Assembly: GCA_030374805.1 (NCBI GenBank)
Contig: JARGSG010000218.1
Span: forward strand, 992,001 to 1,056,000
Direction of reading: 5' to 3'
From: Gracilaria gracilis
Taxonomy: Eukaryota; Rhodophyta; Florideophyceae; Gracilariales; Gracilariaceae
Length of the DNA: 64,000 nt
Below the pieces are notes generated by a model. It was not told the origin of the DNA, did no database searches, and was given only the letters and a program-made list of their open reading frames with translations. Below are positions 43,822 to 55,496 of this stretch, piece by piece. Every line of letters begins with the position of its first letter. Within the stretch, counting starts at the first letter, position 1. The position numbers and the translations under genes are program-made.

Positions 43822-45400
43822 TTGAAAATGGGTGTAAGACAAGAAGCAAGGAAGGTGATGGCATTGCGAGAAAGAGCTTATTACGGGTCTTACTCGTTTT
43901 CCTGGCGGAATAATGAACGGAGAGCCCGAAGGTACAGCGCGGGCGGCGCGGAAGCACTTGGTGCGATTGGTGTGAACAAGTGGAGACCAATAATGCCCGG
44001 CCAGAGGGGCTTACGTATTGTGTGCATTCATGGTGGTGGTACTTTTGCAATCATGGCGCTCGCAACTGTACGTGTTCTCCGGAACACGTATTTTCCAGGG
44101 AACTCAGATCAAGCCTGTGTTCCCAATTGAAAGTAATCTAATGCATTATGTGTAAGGTTTACTAACAATGGGATCATCCAAAAATGGTCACTTCGGCACT
44201 TGCCAAAGTGTCGGGGTGCAGCCGGTCTTTCATACCCGCTGCAGAACGGCAGAGTAGGGAGACCTCCCAACAAATTCACTTCCAGTCTTCGGCAGGCGGA
44301 TGGCTCAAACGTATGTGGAGTGCAGCAGTGATCAATTTCTTGGATGATCCCAATATCTCCACGTTCTGCGTCGTTGGTATTTTGCAGCTTAAAACAGCTC
44401 AATAGAATCACAGGTCGTGAGATTCATGAGATGGTTGGACATCATTCGCAATATGACCCACGGGTGCAATTGTGGCAGCTTCTATCGGTATTGTTCATAA
44501 AACGGTCGACGAGGTCGAAATGCTGTATAGAGACATGATTGGGAAGATATTTGCAAATCCCCCGGCGACCGGTCCTAAAATGTTGCTGACACGTGCATAC
44601 TACGATACAAATGTACTAGAATCAGCTCTGAAGCACGAGTGTGGAAAAGGCATCTTCGAGTCTATGGCTGAATACAACATGAATTGAGTCTTCATCTCCA
44701 TCGTGAGTTCAGTTATGTCACGAAATCCGAAAGAGTTCCACGTTTTTCGCAACTACTCTCATCCAGTGACACGAGCGTCGATATGATGGAACCACTGAAG
44801 CGCAGCTATGGGAAGGCCTTAGGGCTACGTCCGCGGCACCACGTTATTCTGAGAAATCCGAGTGAACGCGGAGCACCATGACGGAGGAGCAATCGTCGCG
44901 AATAACCTAACCGCGGTTGCACTACATGAAACGAAGTGCAAGTATCCTGGTGTACCTATCGACCTCGTGGTTTCGCTCGGAAACAGAATGAATCCCGCGG
45001 CTTTTCGATATCGATGTTGTCGGATGTATCGTAGCATCTGCGACAGAGACTGAGTTTGTGCATCATGCCATGCAGGATTGTTTTCCATAAGACAAATAAT
45101 TCCGGTGTAACCCTACGCCCGAGAACACTCAACTTGACGACACCCATGCCGAAAATTTAGCACCTCTTGTGAAGGAAGCACAGGAATACATATCAAGTAA
45201 CCATAAGGACTTGAAGAACGTTGCGCGTATTTTAAGGCCGAAAACTCCTCGCTGTCTCCGGAGACGCTTCCGCGATGCGCTCGGCAAAGAGCTACAGGAG
45301 CTACGAAGCGGAAGTGACAATGAGTTTGGAACGAGCTTCCACTGTGACAAACCGGTGCAAGAGCAGCGCACGTCGTGGTGGTGAACAGGATAAAGAAAGG
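43822..45400 (+). pseudogene. Patatin-like phospholipase, PNPLA8 / iPLA2-gamma type, decayed
   Basis: The piece at 43822-44130 has GLRIVCIHGGGTFAIMAL, corresponding to the oxyanion loop DGGG..G with the Asp changed to His. 44472-44687 matches the part after the nucleophile elbow (AASIGIVHKTVDEVEMLYRD, then YYDTNVLESALK). Around 44840-45000 is the catalytic Asp block HHDGGAIVANNLTAVALHE, with ALHETKCKYPGVPIDLVVSL. The end is ASATETEF and AQEYISSNHKDLKNVARILR. The nucleophile Gly-X-Ser-X-Gly is not seen; 44130-44440 holds unrelated sequence. Intact members hydrolyse membrane phospholipids, usually at organelles. Several frame changes make this copy inactive. Confidence 0.8.
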
Positions 45401-45540
45401 CTAGAGGAGTATCATGAGATTTGTACGCCGAGGGTGAAGGAACTGGAAAGCCCAGATCCACTAACGACTAACGAAGATATTGAAACTGTCACATACCCAA
45501 AGTTGGAGTGGTGGCAGAAATAGCGAAATTTGATTGGTTG

Positions 45541-47026
45541 AATCGTGTAACTTCTATGAGCCAATCTTCATTGCATATTGATCGTATTCGCGTAACCCAC
45601 GGACCCAATCACAAGGCCTTCTCTCTGATGATCGTACAGTACGTCTAGAACCCTCTCGAGAGTATGGCAAAAGAATCGTACCCTGGCGTCGAATTTTCGC
45701 GCTGACGTTAAAACATAATCGGCGTTCTCGTGTGTTTTCATTTTCGTGGACACTGGTGATCACTTCAAGAAACGTCCGCTTCAAAGAAAACAGGATATAC
45801 TATGCTTACGATTTTCGCGCTCACAGAGAGAGCCTCGTAGGAACAACGTTATATACTTTCGAACCATTCTCATCCATTCCTCCCTCACCTACGGTTCTTT
45901 GCTTCTCACCGACTTCACATTTCACATATGGCTATTTCTCGCCACTTCGGTTGCTCTATGCCCGTCCGCATCTTTTGCAGTGACCGGCATCATTTGAGGA
46001 GACCATAATCCTTCCGCATGAAATGTTTTCTGTGTTCCCAACAGTGTCGCTGTGTTCAAACAGTTCGGGTACATCTGGCTTCATACGTATTCCTAATGAC
46101 ACCTACAAGCCTTTCTTCTCATATTGGTAACAGTACCTCTAACACTACTCATCCTGGTGCATGTAGACGCCATTCTTGACGTTGCACAGATAGCGCCTTT
46201 TTGAAAACGCTCATCATGCGAATCTCTAGCATGTTTTTGCAACTTGTCTTCACTTTTCTGCCGGTAGAACACGTTCAATCTACCCTTCGTGCTTTTCACT
46301 CTAGGAGTGCATATCATGCAGAGCTACGAATGTCAAATGCAATCTTTGGGGATTGATCTCCCAAAATGTTGAATAAGCTTGAACCGTCTGGACTTGACAA
46401 AGTTGGAATGCACATAGATATGCTAGCGTATACTTAATCACTTCTTTTCTCTTAAGAAACAGTTTCGCTTTTGCACTCAGGAAAGGATGAGTCATGCAAA
46501 CGGCGCAAGTCATGCATCATGATTCTCATATTAAGTGACTGGCAATTGACTATTCACATCATGTACAGAAGCTGTGTACCATGTCCAAGAGAGACCCAAA
46601 AATGACGGGAATGGTGATTACGTTCCCTGGGACCGGAGTGCGACATTCTGAGGGTACATACTGCAAACCGCCGCTATACATTTGTGTTACCGTTTCTCGC
46701 ACGTGTTCCATCACAAGTGGTCTGTTTCGGTCATAGAGAAAACTAATTCGTGCTCCAGATGAACTAGTGATATGAGCTTCATTTCCATCTCTTTGTCGCC
46801 ACGCAGATCATTGGATATCATGTAAGAACACTTCGTTACGCTAATGTTTCTTGTTTTACTTCAGCCTCATTTATCCTACACAAGCGAATCTCGAGGACCG
46901 CATGTCTTCAAGCTCACGTGGCATTTTACTTGACCCTAAAAGGCGCTTCTATTATCGAACATTCAAGGTGATGTTGATTACTCAGAATCGGTTTCGGGAT
47001 ATCTCAAGGATACTTGCACTCACGCC
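45541..47026. other. No gene recognised
   Basis: This is AT-rich DNA with short unsupported frames on both strands. It separates the plus-strand phospholipase remnant from a minus-strand coding block. Confidence 0.4.
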
Positions 47027-48310
47027 CTAGCTTGCTTTGACTCTCTTATTCTGCTTCTTGTTTGCGTTGCGAGACCTTTTGATGCCTCCTCTTTGCAGAA
47101 GGGCAGTATTGAGTTTGTCTTCCCCTGACAATGGCTCTGCATTGCTATTCCCCTTCCTAAGCCGAACATAGGAGATGATATCTTCCAAGTCCGCCATTTC
47201 AATTGATGAAAGTAGTTCCATTGCCTTCGACGGTTTCGAAACCTTTTCTTTCTCACGCAGCACATTGGTTTGGTGGCTGGTTTGGTCAGCTCCATGCAGT
47301 TTATCTTGATTTGAAGTGATCTGTGTTGAGTCCTCGTCAGAGCTCGAGTTGCCTATATTTGCTTCACCGCTATGTTCAATTTCATAAGGCGACTCTGCTC
47401 TGCTTGCGCAGTTGTTGCCGAGACCGACTAACTTCTCATCCATAGTACGATTCTCCTTTTCGTCTATCCTTGTCTTGTTGAAAGCATGATTACTTCTGGT
47501 GCTTTGAGGATTCTTAGCTCTGCTAGTTGGAGATGGAATGTCAGGGAACTCTCCTCTACTGCCGTCACACAGTCCCTCTATCTCAAGAGCTTTCTTCATT
47601 CGTCGGAGCATTACGGTGTTATCGTTCATTGTAATGTCGTTTCCAATTTCCGACTTCTTACCAGAAATATCTTTAGCCTCTGCTCCCCTTCACACCATGA
47701 GGAACTTCACATGAGTTAGGCTTCAGAGTGTTCTTCCGTTTTCCTAACCACCCCGTCTTGCTGTTCTTTGAATTGCGTAAGTGCGTTGCTCTGCGAGCAT
47801 CCTGATAGCCCAATGGTTGGATGTCTGCGAGAACACGGCCAGCTCCGGCAGTCGGGCAGCTTCTTGGATTACAGTCTCGCTATTTCTCTGTTCCGTTGTA
47901 CAGATCTCGTTCCAGCGCTTTATCTGCCACCCATCATCCAGACGCAACCCTCATTATTGCTTCAATGGCTTTCATCGCTTCCGTATTCGACTTGGTATCA
48001 GACAATTCGGACGGGAAACTGCAAGTACGTGGGTCCTGGAACTCCGTTGCTCTTTTCAGCCCTCTCTGTTGTCTGACGGTTTCTCTTATCCATTTCCTCT
48101 CTGAGAATCCGCGAAACATTTGCGCTGCCGTTTCATATCCTTTTCCTTGAATGGGTCTGGTGGATTGGCTGCATGTTTTGGAGTCGGAACAATCATGGAG
48201 AGCCGTTCCATTACAAACTCGCGAAGCTGTTTCAACTCGGTTTGTTGTTTCTCCCAGCTTGGTCCAACACCAAGGGCCTGAAACTGACGGGTACTCAAGT
48301 GGTTCATGGG
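47027..48310 (-). pseudogene. Unknown charged, probably nuclear protein; open C-terminus, broken upstream
   Basis: An open frame at 47027-47629 encodes 200 residues rich in Ser, Asn, Glu and Lys, with a basic tail (GGIKRSRNANKKQNKRVKAS) that looks like a nuclear localisation signal. Upstream on the same strand, 48086-48307 (ending near KQLREFVMERL and the Pro-rich KHAANPPDP), 47934-48119 and 47744-47947 read like parts of the same helical protein in different frames. Either short introns or frameshifts separate them. I do not recognise the family. Confidence 0.45.
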
Positions 48311-49400
48311 AATTTGAGGGGTTTGTATAGAAGGCGAAGAAGCCGATACAGGTGTTTCAGTAACTTAGGAAAGAGCCTCGGAGTGGGAGCGAGAAACTCT
48401 GCTTAGATTTAATCTGTGGAGCATGAAGGTGGTTCAGCTGTTCACCGTTCTCGATATATTTCGTTCAAGCAAGAACTTTTCGCTTCACATCATCTGCCAC
48501 CACCGACATTTTCCAGGAAAATGTTCCATTACTTTTTCGCTTCAGGTACATTCGGCTGAGCTGATGCACCTGAACAATGGAAAGCTCTCAGACTTTCACG
48601 TTCTGCAATTGATCTCGAAGTTAAGTTGATGTACTTCTTCTTGAGGTGGCATTCTTGCAAGAGGCCCCTCTCGTAATGGCAGAGCAAGCTATCCTGACCA
48701 TTCCGGCTTCCCTCCCGAAAAAAGCGGTATGTGTGCCCACCATGGTATAGATGCAATATGTGTGCTTGGCCAAGCCCGTATGCAGGAGTACAATGCTGGC
48801 ACATCGAAGGGCAGCAAACAGAAGACAGGCGCATCATGGTCTCCTCTTTGTTTAGATGGGGACCCAAAGTTCCATCCGGACTAGGTCCATTACCCATTTC
48901 AGAGTACAGTTCCGACTGCAGGCAGAAATTCAACCCAACACAACTCTAGAGGACAACAGATTAGAACAATCCAACCAACACGACACTGCAACTCTTCCGC
49001 TTCCATCTGGTCTGAGTTACAGTACCCTCCGATACAAGATACAAACAATTTAGAGGTCACAGTTTGCTTCTATGGGGAATCTGCATAGTTCGTTGACTGG
49101 AGAAGGCAACAGTGTTGATAATAATGATCCATCTCAAGCAACGAAGAGTCCGAACTCCCTTCAGGGACGGTGAGAATGGGATCGAGGTTGTGGGTGGTCA
49201 TGAAACCATTGAAGCGGTAGGCAGTTCCGACGTATATGAGGGGTCACGAAATTGAGCAAAATCACTCATCATCTGGGTCAGGTGACAGCGATGAAGATAT
49301 GACGGAGCAGAGAGCGAATCCCAGTTGGTAGAAAGAGGGAAGTATGAGGTGCTTCAGTGGCTGAATGAAAACGAAGAATGGTTTAACTTTAGTGAATCTT
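48311..49400. other. No gene recognised; 5' flank of the CACTA-like element
   Basis: Some Cys-rich frames occur near 48730-48850 but no zinc-binding pattern can be fixed. CACTA-type ends were looked for and not found. Confidence 0.35.
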
Positions 49401-49824
49401 GGAGGGATTCCGAAAGCAGGGATGGATAAGATCATGCAAATGATCCACGCACCCTTGAAGACATGGAGACAATTAGAAGAGAACGTATTACACTTCTCCG
49501 GCATACAACATGCCTTTCGAAAGTACAGAGTCTGCCTCCCAACACATGGCAATGGTATCTTTGACAGAGAATGGTGCGCAAGAACTCTCTCATTGCGCGG
49601 AGTGTGGCCGTACGTACTCTACTTTGACCCACCATTTGTTTCTTGAGTATCGATACATTCTTGTTGCGACCACGACTGGAACGCATAGTAGGAGACAAAA
49701 TTACGTTGCGTAGAGCTCTACAAGTACAGGACGCACAATAAGAACGGACACTTCGTGGCTTCGTGACTTCTATGATGGGGCTCAGTTCCAGAGGCTTGCT
49801 GATCTGTACGGAGGAGTTGAAAGT

Positions 49825-50538
49825 ATGCATAATGACATATTCATTGGGATTAGTGCGGACGGATTCCAGCCGTTTAAGAACAGGAGGGAAGATCTCTGGG
49901 TTCTGGCTGCCATCAACTTCAACCTTCCTCCACAGCCAAAGATACAAACCCGCAAAATGTGCTTCCCTCTCGGGTTTATTCCAGGACCTCGACAACCTTC
50001 GAATATTCAGTCCTTCCTCATACCGTTAGTCGATGAGATGCTGTCAATGCCTAAGGATGGATTTACATTCACGTTCCCTGATGGAGTCGAGAGAAAGGTT
50101 AGAGTGCATATTATTTACTTCTCTGGTGACCAACCGGCGGTGGCAAAATGTTCAGGTCTTGCAGGTCACTGTGCGGCGCGCCCTTGTCGTGACTGCAATA
50201 TTGAAGGAGTGTACGGGAGCTCAAAAGCCGGCGGAAAGCACTATTACTATCCTACAAAAGTGAGGAAGCCGGACGGTAGATTGAAAGCTCTTTTAGATCC
50301 ACAAACACCACCAATACGTTCATCTAACGAAACGAAGTTGGTCATCAGTACACTGAACAGCAGTTCGGCCCAACGAAAGAAAACGCATCCGGAAGGAAAG
50401 TGGTATCAGCAGTGGTACAGTACTTTTTCAAGTTGCGAGGAGCAAACCCATCTTCACGTGACCCATCTTATGGTCCCTACTCATTCTTCCCTCATGACGC
50501 GATGCATCTGTTTTACAACATACAGAAAGATCTTTTGA
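49825..50538 (+). pseudogene. C1 transposase catalytic region
   Basis: This open piece codes for GISADGFQPFKNRR, which contains the first catalytic Asp region, NFNLPPQ, then LGFIPGPRQPSNIQSFLIPL and the second acidic site in FSGDQPAVAK. A zinc-like cluster follows (CSGL..HCAARPCRDC). This order is typical of CACTA/Plavaka transposases. After about 50400 the true frame changes to that of 50400-50606, where the DAMHLFYN block lies. Confidence 0.78.
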
Positions 50539-50791
50539 CGACCTGGACCACCGAAAAGGGTCCTTGGCCACTATCTCAGTCGGGAATCGGTGATGTGTTT
50601 GGATAGGGAGCTGCAGGGATGGGCCTCTTCTATTCCGGGAGCAGTGAGCCCCAAACCGAAACTAATAGAAGAGTTTTCAGAGGTGGAAAGCCGCTGATCA
50701 CAAGGCCTTTACGCTCCAGTTTAGCACTATTATTCTGGATGGTGTTCTCGATAAGAAGTATTTAGTCGGTATTGGTACTCTTGTTGAGCTC

Positions 50792-51343
50792 ATGGATCGC
50801 TGCTTCAGATCTACAGTTGCGCGAAGTGACGCTGAATATCTGCATCAACTAAGCGTGGAGTTCGTCAATCACTACGAGCGCCACTACTACGCATACGATC
50901 CAAGAAGGTTGTGGCTTTGTAAGTCAGTCTATCACATACTGCTTCACCTGCACTCCACTCTTCTAAATTATGGAACAGTGAAGGGCGTCTCGCAGTACTG
51001 GACAGAGGGTTATATTGGATGGGTGAATCAACGGTCCAATGCACGTACTCAGGTAGCTACTTCAATGTTCAACTTTTCATTTTTCGCAGAGGCGTTCAAG
51101 GCTTTCTACAAGAAGCCACTCTATCTTCGAGATGAAAAGGTTGCAAAACTGGTGTCACAAGGGGGGCTACGTTTGCTTGGGACCGAGCACTGCATTCCTA
51201 AACCAAAACAGCGCAAACGAGCTGAGACGCATAAGGCAACTACTGGCAGACTACTTCCGTCGAAAGTACACCCTCACATGCGGGAGAAGAGAAAGTCTCA
51301 GTGCAGGATGCAAAGCGAATGGCAGACTCGGTGGTCGGCATAA
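50792..51343 (+). pseudogene. C1 transposase C-terminal region
   Basis: The piece has 183 codons. The text VNHYERHYYAYDPRRLWLCK, then SVYHILLHLHSTLLNYG and SQYWTEGYIGWVNQRS matches the helical C-terminal segment of Tnp2/Plavaka transposases. There the Trp/Glu/Arg-rich block follows the nuclease core and contributes the third acidic residue. A short stretch at 51612-51812 (GVVEHKAQVKDADSWFT) may be the far C-terminus in another frame. Confidence 0.65.
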
Positions 51344-51850
51344 TACTGCACTCCCGATTCCAGTTTCTCAGCGATGATGGGATACAGACAGCAAAAGTTT
51401 ATAGGAATGAGGTGGGCACGGGACGGCGAGCACACTTTGTGGCCGTGGAGATGGACGAAACCACTGAAAAATGTGTTGATGTATACTACGGACGTGTCCC
51501 TGAAGATTCTGGAGTTTGAACTGGAATGGTATCCTTCATCTCTATCGGACAAACACAGTTTTACTACATCTCATCAAGTGCTTCTCTTGGATTGGGCGTT
51601 GAATCTGGAGGTTGGAAGACAGAAGCAGATCTACAGACAGGGAACGACGAACAACGTTTTTCATAGCAAAACAGTCGAGGATATTGAGATTGTTCGGAAG
51701 GTTAATCGGTGTCGTAGAGCACAAGGCGCAAGTGAAGGATGCTGATTCTTGGTTCACACGGTACACGGGTGTACTTCATCGACCCCTATCTTCGTTCTCA
51801 TGGGTTGCTTGATGACGGTTACGTTCATGAAGATGGCTTGAATCGCTCAT

Positions 51851-52279
51851 TGAAGGGACTGAAGACCAATTGATCTCGTTGGAGGTTGGTTTCCCTTAGC
51901 GCGTACTTCATCGTGAGAATAAATTGACTGATGAGTGAGCTCCTCATAGATGATTTCTAACAAAATTGATGTGCCCGAGTTACTTGCAATCAGCGGTACG
52001 CGATGTATAAGTAATTAGCGGTAATCGCGGCTGACCTGCTATTTGCATGGAGCTGGTCGTCACAGGGTGTCAAAAAATGTTCATAGGGTCGTACAAAAGT
52101 GAGTACGAAGCAGTCATCGGCATCGGAATATACTGCTTATTACTATATTTTGAGTTATGCAGTACAGTACAAACACCCACTTTTTACCTTAAATAAAATG
52201 TGTCAAAATTCTGTTAGGGGGGATCATTGTACCCGGATATTCGGTGTGCGTATGACCTCCATATGACAACCCGGTTGAG
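51851..52279. other. No gene recognised
   Basis: AT-rich DNA following C1. It may contain the right end of C1, which was not identified. Confidence 0.35.
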
Positions 52280-54700
52280 TTGAATCCGAACAATCGGTTA
52301 GAAGCTCTCAAGCTGAGGAATGCGCCTTGGTTACACCTGTTTTCATTCCTCCATGAGGCCTTGATCCTGTCTTACGCAGATAGTTCGAACACGCTTCCGG
52401 GGAAACTACCGCCGATATCATGGCTTCATGGGACTGGCAGAACCGCATTGCGATTCCAGTGCACCATGTCCGTCCTAATGGGAGAGAGTCCGTGGCCACC
52501 GCCTATGCGGAGCTGGTAATGATTGGCTATCAAAGGCAATGTCGAGCTCCATTCGAGTTTCCCATCCCTCCAAGGTACAAATATGATATATTCATGTCCC
52601 GCACGCACGGGTATATGTCATACTGTGATCGCCTTGCGGCGTTGGAGACCTTCGCGTGGAGAAATTTCCCCGCAGCGTGGCAAACAGCCCTTTGATAGGA
52701 GAGACCGATCATTCCGGCCGAGTTCATTTACCTTTTCTGAGCTCCCCGGTCAAATGTCCTTCAGAACCTCATACCTTATAAGCGGCTTTAGCGCTCCCGC
52801 TTCCAATACTTCGTTCTGTACCAGAACGTTGAGTTAGAGATGATTGCTCCCACCTACCGACGAGGTCGGTATGTACCGATTACATCGTGGTGGCTCTCCT
52901 TGGAGACGTGCCAAGATTGCCACATTGAGCTTCGACCGGTGTTTACGTACATGTGATCGTTCCTCATGGCGGATCCCCGCTTGAGGTTGTGGTTGGTCGT
53001 TGGGACCGAATGAGCAGTCCGCACCGCGGCGTGTATCCTCACGGAGATGTAAGACTAGTGTAGACACTGTTACATCCGACCCCGCGTGCGGGCGACCATT
53101 CGTAGCCTGAGCATGGATATCCTTCTCGGTAGCAAAGTCAACTAAAAAGGAATGTTGGGGTTACTCGAGTACCTCGAGGACGCTCGGTGGGACGATTTTC
53201 CCATCGAAGAAAGCGGCAATCCAGACGGGGGTAGAGGTGGGTCCGGCCCTGTTTTGGGGAGAAGTATACCACTTGCGGGCGACTTCATGTACGACGGCCC
53301 GTGGGACTTCCGGGAGTCTAACTGCAAAAAAGCGGAGGAATTCCGGGATGCCCCTTGTGTAATCCCCAGCGACCATCCGCCAGTGTACATCGACTCGGGC
53401 GACTACTATCACGCTTACAGTGCTGGAGATGCAATGTTGAGCAACGATTCTATGAAGCAGGTGTGGTCGTAGAAAAAGCAGTCGAAACGGTTGGGGACGT
53501 TTCCGGTCCGACTCCACCACCGGCGAGCGCTAGTTTAGCTAACTGCAGTTCGAGGGCGGTTAACAAAAGTAGAGTCATTGCCCGCTTCCTTCGTGGGGCT
53601 GGCCTCAGCACCACCAAAGCTTCGGGCGGTTTTATTGCAATGGCCGACGTGCTTACGAATCGTCTCGGCGGTAGTGGTACTTTCCAAAAGAGTGACGGTG
53701 CGAACCATTAATGCTCTACTTAGTACTTCTCCGGCATTACCAGCGATAGTTTTCCATGAATTCATGATGAAAAACAGTGTAAACTTCCCGTTCTAGACGG
53801 CATTCCATTTTACTTCTAGCAAGTCGTCTCCCTTCTTAATCCCGTTATCATGGACCAAACTAACTCACTTGCACGTTATCCAGAGTTCCTGGCAGTTCTG
53901 TGCCGGCGCAGCAGTGATATCGTACCACCTGGGAACCGGAAAGGTGTTCAACGAGTTCATCTGTATCCTCTTCGGGGCCGTAACCGTACCAATGGACGTG
54001 GTATTGCAAGATATCGTGCTCATCGTATGAATCTCCTACTATTCGGTGAACTAAGCACTCTTGTACTTAGACGTTTCGACAGTGCTATATTGTAGTCACC
54101 GCAGGTGGGAAACTCCCACTTTACGCCAAAATGTCACTTGAGAGGGTGTCAGGGTGCACCGCAGTGGTATCGACACTGACCAAGCGGTGGTCCGAATTTG
54201 CACTAGCGTGGTACTTGGTCCGTACCGCGAGTCGGCAGGGGTCCTTCCGACTTGGATTTGATGATGAATCCGTTCGCCTTAACGACGTTGTTCTGCGTTC
54301 CGCGAAGAAGGGCGCGGTTGGCGCGTCCTCTTGTGAACGGGCACGTGCCTCTAACAATGGTTGGCCCTGAGTTGACCTAGTCTGATTCGCTACTCTTGCG
54401 AGGATACGTAGCAACGGCTGCACCGTGCTTTGCTGACGCGGCACTCTGTGTTCAACGGCTATTTCCGATGACCCGGCGTCGGTGAGCGTATCCCCGTGTC
54501 GGGCGTGTATAGCTGGCGCTGTGCTCACTACTTGAAAAATTTCAAATCATTGGAGATTCAAGTGCCACTCTTGACGAATTACTTGCCCGGTTTGACCTGT
54601 TTATGTACGCCAGTTGCGGCGACCACAGGGTCGGCCGAGACGATTGGAGTGCGCTTACACGTGCGCGACGTTCTCATTGGGGTTCTCTTCCCTCATTATG
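52280..54700 (+). pseudogene. Unidentified coding-like remnants on the plus strand
   Basis: Several plus-strand pieces have protein-like composition. 52420-52695 has DWQNRIAIPVHHVRPNGRES and RYKYDIFMSRTHGYMSYCDR. 53152-53472 is acidic and aromatic, with FMYDGPWDF and YIDSGDYYHAY. A hydrophobic segment near 53920-53990 contains VFNEFICILFGAVTVPMDV. 54131-54370 contains LVRTASRQGSFRLGFDDES. None matches a family I recognise. They could be one element's genes or one decayed protein. Frames change repeatedly. Confidence 0.35.
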
Positions 54701-55490
54701 AGGGTTTCCTTTCCCAGAGATGAGCTCCTTTGCCGCCGTGTCCTCCCGGATGGAGGTCGCCACTGACCCTTTCTCTGAGACATTTCCCAGGATGGTGTGA
54801 TCTGTGTTGCCCAGCGTTGCTGGCTTGTCTTCTGCGTTGCGCTCCACGTGTCGCGGCAGGCTTGAGATAGGGGTAACCGCTTTTGCGGAGGATTCGTCAA
54901 CCGAGGCTGGTCTGGAAGCACTCACGGCGGGGTTTGGCGAAGCAGTTTGCTTGTCGTCCTTAGGGAGCGGTTGGGACGCTGCTGTACCATCCCTTGCTCC
55001 ACGGTGTGTATCCCGTTGCGACGGCGATGTATCCCCATTGGAGCCATTGTCCTTCTCCCCCTTCTCTGATGGAGTGACGGGGAGGTGCGGTGGAATTCCT
55101 TCGCGGCGGGTGATTATCTGTGCCATCGGGAAAGAAGTAGCGGTAAAGTCACGAATACCTTGAGTATCCGGCCGAGCTGGAGGTTCCGAGAAACTCGGTG
55201 TATCTCAGGGACCCCGGGTGGTGTGTGCCAATACAACAGGACGTTGTTCTACAGAAGTGCCTGTGGTTGCTGAACCCGTTTTCGGGGAACTTGCATTCTG
55301 CAATACTAACTCAGATTAGGGAAATGGGGCCAGGACAACGAGATTGGGCGAGAGGCTTGCGTGCGTGTAGCCCACTTCCACAACGACAGTGTTGGTCTTA
55401 CCAGAAATCTCCTTTGAGAGTCCGTCCGCCGCTGGCGAGAGTTTGTGGCGGTTTTCCCTATCAAAATGTTATTACTCCTTTCTCAAAAAC
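54701..55490. other. Unidentified; Ser/Thr/Pro-rich minus-strand frame
   Basis: A minus-strand frame at 54674-55126 (150 codons) is rich in Ser, Thr, Asp and Lys without motifs. It lies at the 3' side of the G3 integrase remnant and could be its tail, but I cannot support this. Confidence 0.3.
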
Positions 55491-55496
55491 ACGTAG

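Larger units (their letters stand above)
49401..51850 (+). mobile_element. C1: CACTA (Tnp2/Plavaka-like) DNA transposon remnant
   Basis: A transposase of the Tnp2/Plavaka type is recognisable on the plus strand across several frames. The first part near 49740-49880 reads DFYDGAQFQRLADL and then GISADGFQPF. It continues to 50540, a block PHDAMHLFYN occurs in the next frame, and the C-terminal helical part lies at 50792-51343. The ends, inverted repeats and target duplications were not found. At least three frame changes are present, so it is inactive. Confidence 0.75.
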
